From contig NZ_JAFBBP010000001.1 of assembly GCF_016907275.1 (NCBI RefSeq), forward strand, positions 2,036,001-2,100,000: a stretch of DNA of 64,000 bases, read 5' to 3'. Below are positions 18,995 to 26,952 of the stretch, in pieces (positions within the stretch are counted from its first letter, which is position 1; each line of letters begins with the position of its first letter). This DNA is from Micromonospora luteifusca. Lineage in GTDB: Bacteria; Actinomycetota; Actinomycetes; Mycobacteriales; Micromonosporaceae. The position numbers were made by a program, and so were the translations under genes. The notes beneath the pieces are model-generated. The model searched no databases and was not told the origin of the DNA. It saw only the letters and a list, made by a program, of their open reading frames with translations.

Positions 18995-20542
18995 GTGGGC
19001 TGGCTCGACCGGGTCGGTGACCAGGTTGATGCCCTGACGCACGCCCGTGCGTTGCAGGAGGCCAGTCGGTCAGCGGAGTCGTACGTCCTGCTGGAGCGTG
19101 TGATCCGCACCACCACCGACCCGGCGGCCCGAGCCGACGCGCTGGTGCAACGCCTCTCCGCGCTGATCAATCTCGGTCGGACCGCGGAGTTCACCCGGGC
19201 CATCGAGGAAGCGTCGGCGGCGGTCCGCGACCTCGCCGAGCCCTACCTGCACGGGCACCTCAACGCACTCGCCGCGCTCGCCGCCCACCACCAGGGCGCA
19301 CTGGACCGCTGTGTCATGCATCTCGTCCGAGCCGCCCGGGCGCTGGGCGCCGTCGCCGATCCGGACCGGGACACCGCCTGGGGCTGGCACGACCTGGCCA
19401 TGGCCTACAGCTACCTCAGCTTCCACGGGTACGCGCTGGGCGCCATCGAGCGTGCCCGGCAGCTCGGGCTCACCGCCGGCATCCCGGAGGAGACGTTCGC
19501 CGCGCCGGGCATCCGACTGCGCAACGCCGTGGCGCTGGACCACAACGGCGACAGCGACGGCTGCCTGCGGGTGCTCCGGGACGTGGCTGCCGACCTGGCC
19601 CGCTTCAAACGCACCGGGCGGGCCAGTCAGCTGCGCCCGAGCAGCCTCGCCGCGTACGGCTACGCGGCGGCCCGACAGGCCGCGCTCGGCGACCAGGTGG
19701 AAACCGACGGGGACACCGAACCGGGCCGCCTGATCAGCCACGGTGGGGACAGCGCCCGGGCCCGCGACCTGCGTCAGCTCGGGCAGGTGTGTCTCGCCGT
19801 CGCCGCCGGGCGGCCGATCGAGGCGGTCACCCGGTTGGACACCATCCACGTGTCCACCGAGACGCTCGGGGCGGCCGAGCCGGCCCGGCTGCGCAGCATC
19901 GCGCTGGCCCGTGCCGGTGACCACCCGGCCGCGCACCGGGCCGACCGGCTGGCGTTCCGGCTCGCGGCCCAGCGCAACGACCGGCTGCGTGACGTCTACA
20001 TCGACGGCATCGCCGCCCGGATCGACCATGAGGAGATGCGCCGGGAGGCGGCGCGGTTCGAGGGTGAGGCGTTGACCGACCCGCTCACCGGGCTGCCCAA
20101 CCGGCGTCGGCTGGAGCGCTACATCACCGCCGTGGTCACCCGAGGCGAGCGGGTGGTGATCGGCGTCTGCGACCTGGACGGCTTCAAGGCGGTCAACACC
20201 CGGCACGGGCACCACTCCGGCGACCTGGTGCTCCAGCGCATCGCCGGGGTGATCAACCGGGTGATGCGCCGGGGTGACTTCGTGGCCCGCTACGGCGGTG
20301 ACGAGTTCGTGGTGGTGCTGCCGGACACCGGCATGTCCGAGGCCGCCGAGGTGGCCCGCCGGATCGAGGCCGCCGTCCGACTGGAGGACTGGGAGTCGCT
20401 GGTGCCGGGGACCCCGGTCGGGGTGAGCATCGGCTTCGCGGAGGTCTCCGGTGGCAGCGGACTGCGCGACGCGCTCAGCGTCGCCTTCGAACAGGCCGAC
20501 CGGGAGATGCTCCGCGCCAAGTCCCGCCCCCGCGCGAGCTGA
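18995..20542 (+). CDS. Cytoplasmic diguanylate cyclase (GGDEF) with helical-repeat N-terminus
   Basis: 515 aa. The C-terminal ~165 residues are a GGDEF domain: [18 protein letters not shown] at about 350, then [27 protein letters not shown] is intact and the RRGD five residues before it fits an RxxD product-inhibition site, so it should make c-di-GMP. The N-terminal ~340 residues are Ala/Leu/Arg-rich helical repeats resembling TPRs ([22 protein letters not shown]) with no membrane helix. No EAL domain. Start GTG 18995 with AGGAGG upstream. It is transcribed against its neighbours and lies between prmC and prfA. Confidence 0.92.
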   Translation: MGWLDRVGDQVDALTHARALQEASRSAESYVLLERVIRTTTDPAARADALVQRLSALINLGRTAEFTRAIEEASAAVRDLAEPYLHGHLNALAALAAHHQGALDRCVMHLVRAARALGAVADPDRDTAWGWHDLAMAYSYLSFHGYALGAIERARQLGLTAGIPEETFAAPGIRLRNAVALDHNGDSDGCLRVLRDVAADLARFKRTGRASQLRPSSLAAYGYAAARQAALGDQVETDGDTEPGRLISHGGDSARARDLRQLGQVCLAVAAGRPIEAVTRLDTIHVSTETLGAAEPARLRSIALARAGDHPAAHRADRLAFRLAAQRNDRLRDVYIDGIAARIDHEEMRREAARFEGEALTDPLTGLPNRRRLERYITAVVTRGERVVIGVCDLDGFKAVNTRHGHHSGDLVLQRIAGVINRVMRRGDFVARYGGDEFVVVLPDTGMSEAAEVARRIEAAVRLEDWESLVPGTPVGVSIGFAEVSGGSGLRDALSVAFEQADREMLRAKSRPRAS

Positions 20543-20587
20543 TCGCCCCCGCGGCGTCGCGTCCGGCTGAAGGGCCGCGTCCCGGCG

Positions 20588-21676
20588 TCAGCGGCGGGTG
20601 AGCTCGGTGTCGCCAGCGAGCCGGGCGGCGCGGTCGGCCTCGGCGAGGGCGTCCAGCACCCCGTCCAGCTCACCGGCGAGCGCCAGGTCCAGGTTGTACG
20701 CGGTGTAACCGATCCGGTGGTCGGTGATCCGGTTCTGCGGGAAGTTGTAGGTGCGGATCCGTTCCGAGCGGTCCACCGTGCGCACCTGCGCCTTCCGGGC
20801 GTCCGAGGCGGCCGCGTCGGCCTGCTCCTGGGCGGCGGCGAGCAGCCGGGCCCGCAGGATCCGCATCGCCTGCTCCCGGTTCTGCAACTGGGACTTCTCG
20901 TTCTGGCAGGAGACGACGATGCCGGTTGGCAGGTGGGTGATCCGCACCGCCGAGTCGGTGGTGTTCACCGACTGGCCACCCGGGCCGGACGAGCGGAACA
21001 CGTCGATGCGCAGGTCGTTCTGGTCGATGGTGACGTCGACGTCCTCGGCCTCGGGCAGCACCAGCACCCCCGCGGCGCTGGTGTGGATCCGGCCCTGCGA
21101 CTCGGTGACCGGGACGCGCTGCACCCGGTGCACGCCGCCCTCCCACTTGAGTCGGGACCAGACGCCGTTGCCGCCTTCCGGCACACCCTTGGTCTTGATC
21201 GACAGCGAGACGTCCTTGACCCCGCCGAGGTCCGAATCCTGTGCGTCGATCACCTCGGTGACCCAGCCGTGCCGCTCGGCGTACCGGCTGTACATCCGCA
21301 GCAGGTCGCCCGCGAAGAGCGCGGACTCCTCGCCACCCTCGCCGGCCTTGATCTCGACGATCACGTCCTTCGCGTCGTGCGGGTCGCGCGGAATGAGCAG
21401 CTCCGCGAGGCGCTCCTCCAGCACCGGCACGGACACGGCGATGGACTCCGCCTCGCTCGCGAACGACGGGTCCTCGGCCGCCAGCTCCCGAGCCGCGGCC
21501 AGGTCGGCGCGGGCCTGCTCCAGCTCGTCGGCTGCCTTGTGCAGCGGCACCAGCTCGGCGTAGCGACGACCGACCCTGCGCGCGGTGGCCTGGTCGGCGT
21601 GGATGGCCGGATCGGCCAGCCGCTTCTCCAGCTCCGCGTACTCGTCGAGGAGCCCGGCCAGACGCTCGCTGCTCAT
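20588..21676 (-). CDS. prfA: Peptide chain release factor 1
   Basis: Recognises UAA and UAG and triggers peptidyl-tRNA hydrolysis on the ribosome. 362 aa. The catalytic GGQ is in [19 protein letters not shown]. The stop-codon region is altered from the common PxT to a context of [20 protein letters not shown] and [19 protein letters not shown]; the PVT of RVPVTES matches the RF1 PxT tripeptide, distinguishing it from RF2 (SPF). Start ATG 21676 ([10 protein letters not shown]); the frame opens 10 codons earlier without family support. Downstream of rpmE, across a strong terminator. Confidence 0.96.
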   Translation of the reverse strand: MSSERLAGLLDEYAELEKRLADPAIHADQATARRVGRRYAELVPLHKAADELEQARADLAAARELAAEDPSFASEAESIAVSVPVLEERLAELLIPRDPHDAKDVIVEIKAGEGGEESALFAGDLLRMYSRYAERHGWVTEVIDAQDSDLGGVKDVSLSIKTKGVPEGGNGVWSRLKWEGGVHRVQRVPVTESQGRIHTSAAGVLVLPEAEDVDVTIDQNDLRIDVFRSSGPGGQSVNTTDSAVRITHLPTGIVVSCQNEKSQLQNREQAMRILRARLLAAAQEQADAAASDARKAQVRTVDRSERIRTYNFPQNRITDHRIGYTAYNLDLALAGELDGVLDALAEADRAARLAGDTELTRR

Positions 21677-21755
21677 GCTGCGGATGCTCCTTCGACGGTG
21701 CGGCACCGGCCGACCTCAGAACAGGCCGCCGGACGAAAACAGGGCGAAACGCGGA

Positions 21756-21793
21756 CGGCGCCCGCGTCCGGTAAAAACCGGACGCGGGCGCCG
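21756..21793 (-). terminator. Strong terminator between rpmE and prfA
   Basis: Perfect 17-bp stem (CGGCGCCCGCGTCCGGT and its complement) with an AAAA loop, 10 bases past the rpmE stop. On the minus strand T-rich stretches follow (TTTCGCCCTGTTTTCG). It should separate rpmE from prfA. Confidence 0.85.
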
Positions 21794-21802
21794 AACAAGG
21801 AG

Positions 21803-22027
21803 TTACTTGGCCTTCTTGGCCTGAACCTTGGCGTACTTCTGCTGGAACTTCGCGACCCGGCCGGCGGTGTCGAGAACGCGCTGCTTACCGGTGTAGAACG
21901 GGTGGCAGGCGCTGCAGGTCTCGGCGTGGATCGCCCCGCCCTTGGCGGTGCTGCGGGTCGTGAACGTGTTGCCACAGGAGCAGCTGACCTCGGTGGTCAC
22001 GTACTCCGGGTGGATGTTTGCCTTCAT
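21803..22027 (-). CDS. rpmE: 50S ribosomal protein L31, zinc-binding type
   Basis: 74 aa component of the large ribosomal subunit. It opens with [20 protein letters not shown] and keeps the four zinc-ligand cysteines (CSCGNTF at 16-18 and [12 protein letters not shown] at about 37-40), so it is the C+ (zinc) form rather than the zinc-independent paralogue. A Lys-rich C-terminus ([11 protein letters not shown]) follows. Start ATG 22027 with GAGG upstream. Lies between rho and prfA as in most actinobacteria. Confidence 0.97.
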   Translation of the reverse strand: MKANIHPEYVTTEVSCSCGNTFTTRSTAKGGAIHAETCSACHPFYTGKQRVLDTAGRVAKFQQKYAKVQAKKAK

Positions 22028-22260
22028 CTCGCCTCGGTCCTCTCGTTGGTGGTCGCCGGGTCGCCGTCATCGCTCGTCGCGCCGTACGCGACGGGCTCGG
22101 GCGTGAACCGGAACCGGTGGCCGATTGACCAGTGTGCCATGGGCCTGAGCCGACCCGGTAATCGGGCCGCACACCTCGTCCGGCATCGTCAACACGTGTC
22201 TCCCCGTCCGCATTCCCGCCGCCCAGCGGGGCATTCGCCCTTCCGCCGGCCCGTCACCGG

Positions 22261-22290
22261 GTGGCCCACCGGTGAGTGGCCCACCGGTGG
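22261..22290. repeat. 15-nt tandem repeat upstream of the Pnk-like gene
   Basis: Two copies of GTGGCCCACCGGTGR; the second contains the palindrome CCACCGGTGG. It lies 28-57 bases before the kinase-phosphatase start, so it could be an operator. The rest of the 290-base gap back to rpmE shows no gene. Confidence 0.45.
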
Positions 22291-22317
22291 TACGCCCGTC
22301 GAGCGAGAGGTGCGCCG

Positions 22318-23214
22318 ATGACCCGCCTGATCGCCACCCGAGGACTGCCCGCCTCGGGTAAGACGACCTTCGCCCGCACCCTCCAGCCGTCCGTCGCCCG
22401 GGTCAACCGGGACGACCTGCGCCGGATGCTGCACGGCGAGCGGCTCTTCACCCAGTGGGCCGAGGCGCAGGTGACCGCCGTGCAACGGGCCCAGGTCGAG
22501 GCGTTGCTGAAGGCGAGGGCGGACGTCTGCGTGGACGACACCAACCTGCGCGCGCGGACACTGCGGGACTGGGCCGACCTGGCCGTCCGCCACGGCGCGG
22601 AGTTCGTGGTGCACGACTTCACCGATGTACCGCTGGCCGAGTGCCTGCGTCGCGACGCCGCTCGCCCGGCCGTCGACCAGGTCGGCGCGGACGCGATCCG
22701 CCGGCTGCACGAGCGGTACCTGGAGGGGCGGACACTGCCGTTGCCCGTGCCGCAGGCCCGCACCGGACGCCCCGCCGTCGTGCACCCGGCGTCGAGCGAG
22801 CCACCGGAGATCGTCCTGGTGGACATCGACGGCACCGTCGCGCTGGCCGTCTCCCGCAGCCCGTACGACATGACCCGGGTGGGCACGGACCAGCCGAACG
22901 CGCCGGTGATCGCGGCGGTCCGGGCGATGCACGCGGCCGGTTACGGGGTGGTCTTCTGCTCCGGGCGGGACGCCTCCGCCCGCACGGCCACCGAGGTGTG
23001 GTTGGCCCAGCACGTCGCGGTCCCCTACCTGGGCCTGCATCTACGCGCTGTCGGCGACACTCGTAAGGACTCGGTCGTCAAGCGGGAGATCTACGACCGG
23101 GAGATCCGGGACCGTTACCGGGTGGCCGGCGTCTTCGACGACCGCGTCCAGGTGGTCCAGATGTGGCGAGCCCTCGGCCTCACCGTCTTCCAGGTGGCCG
23201 ACGGCGACTTCTGA
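22318..23214 (+). CDS. T4 Pnk-like polynucleotide 5'-kinase / 3'-phosphatase
   Basis: 298 aa, almost the length of phage T4 Pnk (301 aa), with the same two-domain order. Kinase domain: P-loop GLPASGKTTFAR (residues 8-19) and VNRDDLRRML, in which the Asp and Arg correspond to the catalytic Asp35/Arg38 of T4 Pnk. Phosphatase domain from about residue 160: HAD motif VDIDGTVAL (DxD nucleophile), CSGRDASARTATEVW, GDTRKDSVVKREIYDRE and FDDRVQVVQMWRALGL, ending VFQVADGDF. The last two blocks mirror the T4 protein closely. Expected role: healing of 2',3'-cyclic or 3'-phosphate and 5'-OH RNA ends. No RNA ligase gene is nearby. Start ATG 22318 with GAGAGGTG upstream. Confidence 0.9.
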   Translation: MTRLIATRGLPASGKTTFARTLQPSVARVNRDDLRRMLHGERLFTQWAEAQVTAVQRAQVEALLKARADVCVDDTNLRARTLRDWADLAVRHGAEFVVHDFTDVPLAECLRRDAARPAVDQVGADAIRRLHERYLEGRTLPLPVPQARTGRPAVVHPASSEPPEIVLVDIDGTVALAVSRSPYDMTRVGTDQPNAPVIAAVRAMHAAGYGVVFCSGRDASARTATEVWLAQHVAVPYLGLHLRAVGDTRKDSVVKREIYDREIRDRYRVAGVFDDRVQVVQMWRALGLTVFQVADGDF

Positions 23215-23217
23215 GCC

Positions 23218-23258
23218 GTCAGGAAAGGGGCCCCGGTGGCCCGAGGCCCCTTCCTGAC
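23218..23258. terminator. Bidirectional terminator between convergent genes
   Basis: Inverted repeat GTCAGGAA(A)GGGGCC ... GGCCCC TTCCTGAC in the 46-base gap between the Pnk-like stop (23214) and the phosphoesterase stop (23261). Confidence 0.8.
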
Positions 23259-23260
23259 AC

Positions 23261-26200
23261 TCAGCGGGTGAGGGTGATGGTGGCCTCGGCGCGGATGTTG
23301 TTGACGGTGACGGTGAGGCGTACGGGGGCACCGGGGCGTAGCGCGGTCAGCGTGCCGGTGGCCGGGTCGAAGCGGGCGGTATGCCACGGGCGCACCCCGG
23401 CTGCCGAGCCGATGTGCACGCCCGGCGAGGCGGACCAGTCGGCGCTCACCGGTGCGGCCACCGGGACCGTACGCCCGCCGGGCTGGGTCAGCGTGGCGGT
23501 CACCGACGCCGGGGTGCCGACCGCGACGCTGGCCGGCGCGGTCAGCGCGAGCCGGTCGGTGTGCGCGTGGAACTCCGCGTTCACCCAGTGTGGCCCCTCG
23601 GCGAGCGGGTCACGCCGAGCCCGATCGGCCTCCGCCGGCGTGACCGGGTCCACCCCGAACTCCGTCCAGCCGGTGAAGCCGCCCTGGTCGGCCGGGGTGG
23701 ACGGCGTCTTGCCGGAGTTGCCGTTGATCACGTATGGCACCCCGTCCACCCGATCGGCGTTGAAGGTCCCGACGTGCCCGCCCACGAACAGCGCGCCCTT
23801 GCCGGTGCGGTGCTGGAAGTCGGCCAGCCACTGCTCCAGCAGCGCCGCCTCCTTGCGGTCACCGAGCTGGCTGGCCTGCGCCGGGCTGGGGTCGCGCGCC
23901 GGGTGGTGGTGCAGGACGACGACCGAGCCGACGCGGGGGTCGGTGGCCGCGGCATCCAGCGTCTCGCGCAGCATCCGCACCTGGTCGAAGCCGCCGCCGC
24001 GTAGCGTCCCGGTGGACGAGTTCAGGGTGACGAACCGGGTGCCCTCGTGGTCGAAGACCCGGGACGTGGCGCCGAAGGCGGTCGCGAAGTTGCTGATCGG
24101 GGCACCCATGATCTCGTGGTTGCCGGGGACGTAGTACCAGGGCAGCGCGTCGCCCAGCTCCTCGTCGAGGATCCGCCGGGCCAGCGCGAAGTCGGCCGGG
24201 TAGGCGGTGTCCACGAAGTCGCCGTTGATCAGGAGGAAGTCCGGGCGGGCCGCCTTCACCTCGCGCAGCGTCCGCCGGGCCTGGGCGACCAGGTCGCTGT
24301 CCGGGTCGGCGGCGACGAACTGGGCGTCGGAGAGCACCGCGAACCGCCAGGGCGTGCCGTCGACCGTGCCGTCGCGGACCACCACCCGATCGGTACGCGG
24401 GGCCACCGCCGGCACGTCCACCGTCGGCGGCACCATCGCCACCAGGTCATCGATGATCACCTCGCTGCTGTACTGCGCGGTGGCGTTCGTCTCGGCCACG
24501 TAGAACCGGCGCACCCGCACCGGGTACTGCACCCCGGCGGGCACCGCGAACTCCACGTACCGCCAGCCGGTCCAGGTGATCAGCGGGCCGCGCAGCACGT
24601 GCTGGGTGTCCTGGGCGTCGTGCAGGTGCAGGCTGGGCCACTCGCCGGTGCCGTTGCCGTGGATCCACATGCCGAACGCCTGCGGCTGGCCGGGCACCTC
24701 GATCCAGGCAGGCGGGTCGGCGTACGCGGCCCGCGTACCGGTGGACTGGCTGAAGTCGTACGACATTCGCAGGCCGGTGCCGGTGTGCCCCGGCGCCGAC
24801 GCGACCGACCCGCTGGCCCGGGCCTGGCTGAACCGCCAGGACTGGGCGTCCTCGAAGCCGGCCACCGGCACGTCGGTCAGTCCGACGGTGACCGGGATGA
24901 CGGTGCTGGTGCGTCCGACGCGGACCGACACCAGGCCGGAGCCGGTGTCGCGCAACGCGGTGACGGCGAGGTTGCCGTCCCCGGTCGGGGTGATCCGCAG
25001 CAGGTTCCGGTCGTAGTCGAGGGTCAGGTCGGCCGGTTCGATCGGCGCGGTGTTGCCTTCGGCGTCGTACCCGACCACGCCGACCAGGGCGTTGCCGTCC
25101 AGGCCGGTCAGCCCGACCCGCGGCACGGTGGGACCGATCCGGTCCAGCGGACCGAGCACGGTGAGATTCAGCGAGCCGGTGGCCCGGCCACGTGACGCGG
25201 TGACCGTGCTGGCCCCCGAAGTGCCGGCGTGGAACACCCCGTCGCGGTCGACGCGGCCACGTACCGCCGGGGTCGCCCGCCACGTGGGAACCCCGGAGGC
25301 CGGGCCGAACGTCTCGTCGTAGCCGGCGGCGGTGAGGGCGCGGGTCAGCCCGGGGAAGACGCGGTCGGGCCGGCCACCGCGGATCGGTGCGACACCGGGA
25401 GCGGCGGTGGGGTCGCTGGTCGTCTCGAGCCAGTAGCCGGTGAGCCGACCGCTGCCCTTCGGCGCGTAGATGGCCAGGCCGTTGGGCACGGCCCGTTCGC
25501 TGCCGTCGGAGGGGCCGTTCTCCACCTGCACGGCCGGCGCGCCCGGTTCCCGGGCCAGCAGCGTGGACGAGCCACCACCGTCCAGGTTGAGCGCGTGGTG
25601 GGCACCCAACTCGGCCATCATCCGACCCATCTCGGTCTGTGTCACGCCGCGGCTGTCGACCTGACGGCCGTCCACGGTCAGCATGATCATTTTGCGACCG
25701 TCGGCGCTGAAGCCGACCGCGGTGCGCGGAGCCAGCGTCGGGTCGGCGATGCTCTGGACGACACCGTCGCGGACCAGCACGTTGCCGCCCCCGACCGCCG
25801 CGCGCAGGGCGCTGCCGTCGGAAGGCTTCGGCCGCCAGGCCACCGTCACCGGATCACCGGCGTGCAGCCCCGCCAACGCGTCCGCGCCGGCGTCCCGGCC
25901 GAGCAGTACGGTGCTGCCGGCGACGATCGGACCGCTGCCGGCCACGTCCGTCACCGCGGCCACCCGACCGCCGGTCACGGTGACCTCGACCACCCGGGCC
26001 GCGCCCTCCACCGCCCGCTGCCGGGAGTACGACCCCCAGAGCTCGGTGAACGCGCCGATGCCGTCGACCTGCACCAGGTTGTTGAACTGGGTCAGCGCCA
26101 CCGGCCCGGTGGGCAGGGTGGCGCTGCCGTCGAAGTTCACCTCGATCACCCGACCGAGACCGTTCGCGGTGACCGCCACCGCGTTGGAGTGACCGGCGAC

Positions 26201-26764
26201 AGCGGACTGGATCAGCTCGCCGTCGCGGATGCCGACGCCCTGGGCGGCACCGGAGCTGTTGATGTCGAAGAAGTCGCCGTTGACTGCGGCGACCGCCCGC
26301 GAGGCGTCCACCGCGTCGCGCAGCGGCTCCGCCCGGCTCACCGCCCCCGAGTTGACGTAGTCGACGGTCGACCCACCGGCGAGGTCGGTGGTGAGCGCGT
26401 CGGCCCGCAACCAGCCATCGGCGTCGTACCGGTCGAAGGAGGTGAGCTGCACGCCCGGCGCGACCGGCCGCGTGGCCTTCGTGGTCTCCAGGCCGCCGGC
26501 CGGCTCCAGACCGCCGGCGGCGGCCGGGGCGGTCGCGGCGGCCGGGTCGGCAGCCAGACTGACCGAGCCGGCAGGCCGCGACGACGCAGCCGGCGCATCC
26601 TCGGCGACGGTGGGCGAGCCCGTGGACGGCGGGGCCACGGAGGACGGACCGCCGGTGAGCGGGGCCGGAGGCGCGGCGGTGGCCGGCAGTGGCGCGGCCA
26701 GGGCGAGCAGCGGTGTCAGCAGCAGGACGCCGGTGCGACGGACGGATCGTCTGCGGGTACGCAT
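23261..26764 (-). CDS. Secreted phosphodiester glycosidase / metallophosphoesterase fusion
   Basis: 1167 aa extracellular multidomain protein. Signal peptide: Arg-rich start (MRTRRRSVRR), hydrophobic GVLLLTPLLALAAPL, cleavage near ATA-AP. Then a Ser/Pro/Ala linker and a phosphodiester glycosidase (NAGPA) domain to about residue 430, with DGEL, VGFSADGRKMIMLTVDGRQ and HHALNLDGGGSSTLLARE (about 385-402). Ig-like and carbohydrate-binding-like domains fill about 450-790. A calcineurin-type metallophosphoesterase starts near 805: VLSDAQFVAAD, INGDFVDTA, VPGNHEIMG, VLHHHPARD and VGGHVGTFN. The C-terminal ~90 residues look like another beta domain. Role: probably breakdown of extracellular glycosyl phosphodiesters with release of phosphate. 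The substrate is not readable from the sequence. Confidence 0.85.
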   Translation of the reverse strand: MRTRRRSVRRTGVLLLTPLLALAAPLPATAAPPAPLTGGPSSVAPPSTGSPTVAEDAPAASSRPAGSVSLAADPAAATAPAAAGGLEPAGGLETTKATRPVAPGVQLTSFDRYDADGWLRADALTTDLAGGSTVDYVNSGAVSRAEPLRDAVDASRAVAAVNGDFFDINSSGAAQGVGIRDGELIQSAVAGHSNAVAVTANGLGRVIEVNFDGSATLPTGPVALTQFNNLVQVDGIGAFTELWGSYSRQRAVEGAARVVEVTVTGGRVAAVTDVAGSGPIVAGSTVLLGRDAGADALAGLHAGDPVTVAWRPKPSDGSALRAAVGGGNVLVRDGVVQSIADPTLAPRTAVGFSADGRKMIMLTVDGRQVDSRGVTQTEMGRMMAELGAHHALNLDGGGSSTLLAREPGAPAVQVENGPSDGSERAVPNGLAIYAPKGSGRLTGYWLETTSDPTAAPGVAPIRGGRPDRVFPGLTRALTAAGYDETFGPASGVPTWRATPAVRGRVDRDGVFHAGTSGASTVTASRGRATGSLNLTVLGPLDRIGPTVPRVGLTGLDGNALVGVVGYDAEGNTAPIEPADLTLDYDRNLLRITPTGDGNLAVTALRDTGSGLVSVRVGRTSTVIPVTVGLTDVPVAGFEDAQSWRFSQARASGSVASAPGHTGTGLRMSYDFSQSTGTRAAYADPPAWIEVPGQPQAFGMWIHGNGTGEWPSLHLHDAQDTQHVLRGPLITWTGWRYVEFAVPAGVQYPVRVRRFYVAETNATAQYSSEVIIDDLVAMVPPTVDVPAVAPRTDRVVVRDGTVDGTPWRFAVLSDAQFVAADPDSDLVAQARRTLREVKAARPDFLLINGDFVDTAYPADFALARRILDEELGDALPWYYVPGNHEIMGAPISNFATAFGATSRVFDHEGTRFVTLNSSTGTLRGGGFDQVRMLRETLDAAATDPRVGSVVVLHHHPARDPSPAQASQLGDRKEAALLEQWLADFQHRTGKGALFVGGHVGTFNADRVDGVPYVINGNSGKTPSTPADQGGFTGWTEFGVDPVTPAEADRARRDPLAEGPHWVNAEFHAHTDRLALTAPASVAVGTPASVTATLTQPGGRTVPVAAPVSADWSASPGVHIGSAAGVRPWHTARFDPATGTLTALRPGAPVRLTVTVNNIRAEATITLTR

Positions 26765-26837
26765 GGACGACAGTCAAGCCGATAGTGAATAGAACTTTCA
26801 AGACCGACCGACCAAACTGAAGAAAAACTCCACTTTC

Positions 26838-26884
26838 ACCGGTGCTTGTCGCCGGTGCCTGTCGGCCTTGTCGCCGGTGCTTGA
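26838..26884. repeat. Short GCCGGTGCYTGTC direct repeats
   Basis: Three to four imperfect copies (ACCGGTGCTTGTC, GCCGGTGCCTGTC, GGCCTTGTC, GCCGGTGCTTG) in the gap between rho's terminator and the secreted phosphoesterase start. They sit upstream of that gene, beyond an AT-richer stretch (26770-26835) that probably holds its promoter. Confidence 0.45.
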
Positions 26885-26896
26885 GGGGAGACATGA

Positions 26897-26933
26897 CGGA
26901 GGGGCACGGCCACAGCGGCCGTGCCCCTCCGTC
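26897..26933 (-). terminator. Terminator after rho
   Basis: Perfect 16-bp stem ACGGAGGGGCACGGCC / GGCCGTGCCCCTCCGT with a 5-nt loop, 20 bases beyond the rho stop on the minus strand. Confidence 0.85.
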
Positions 26934-26952
26934 GTCGATCACCAGGGGTCGG

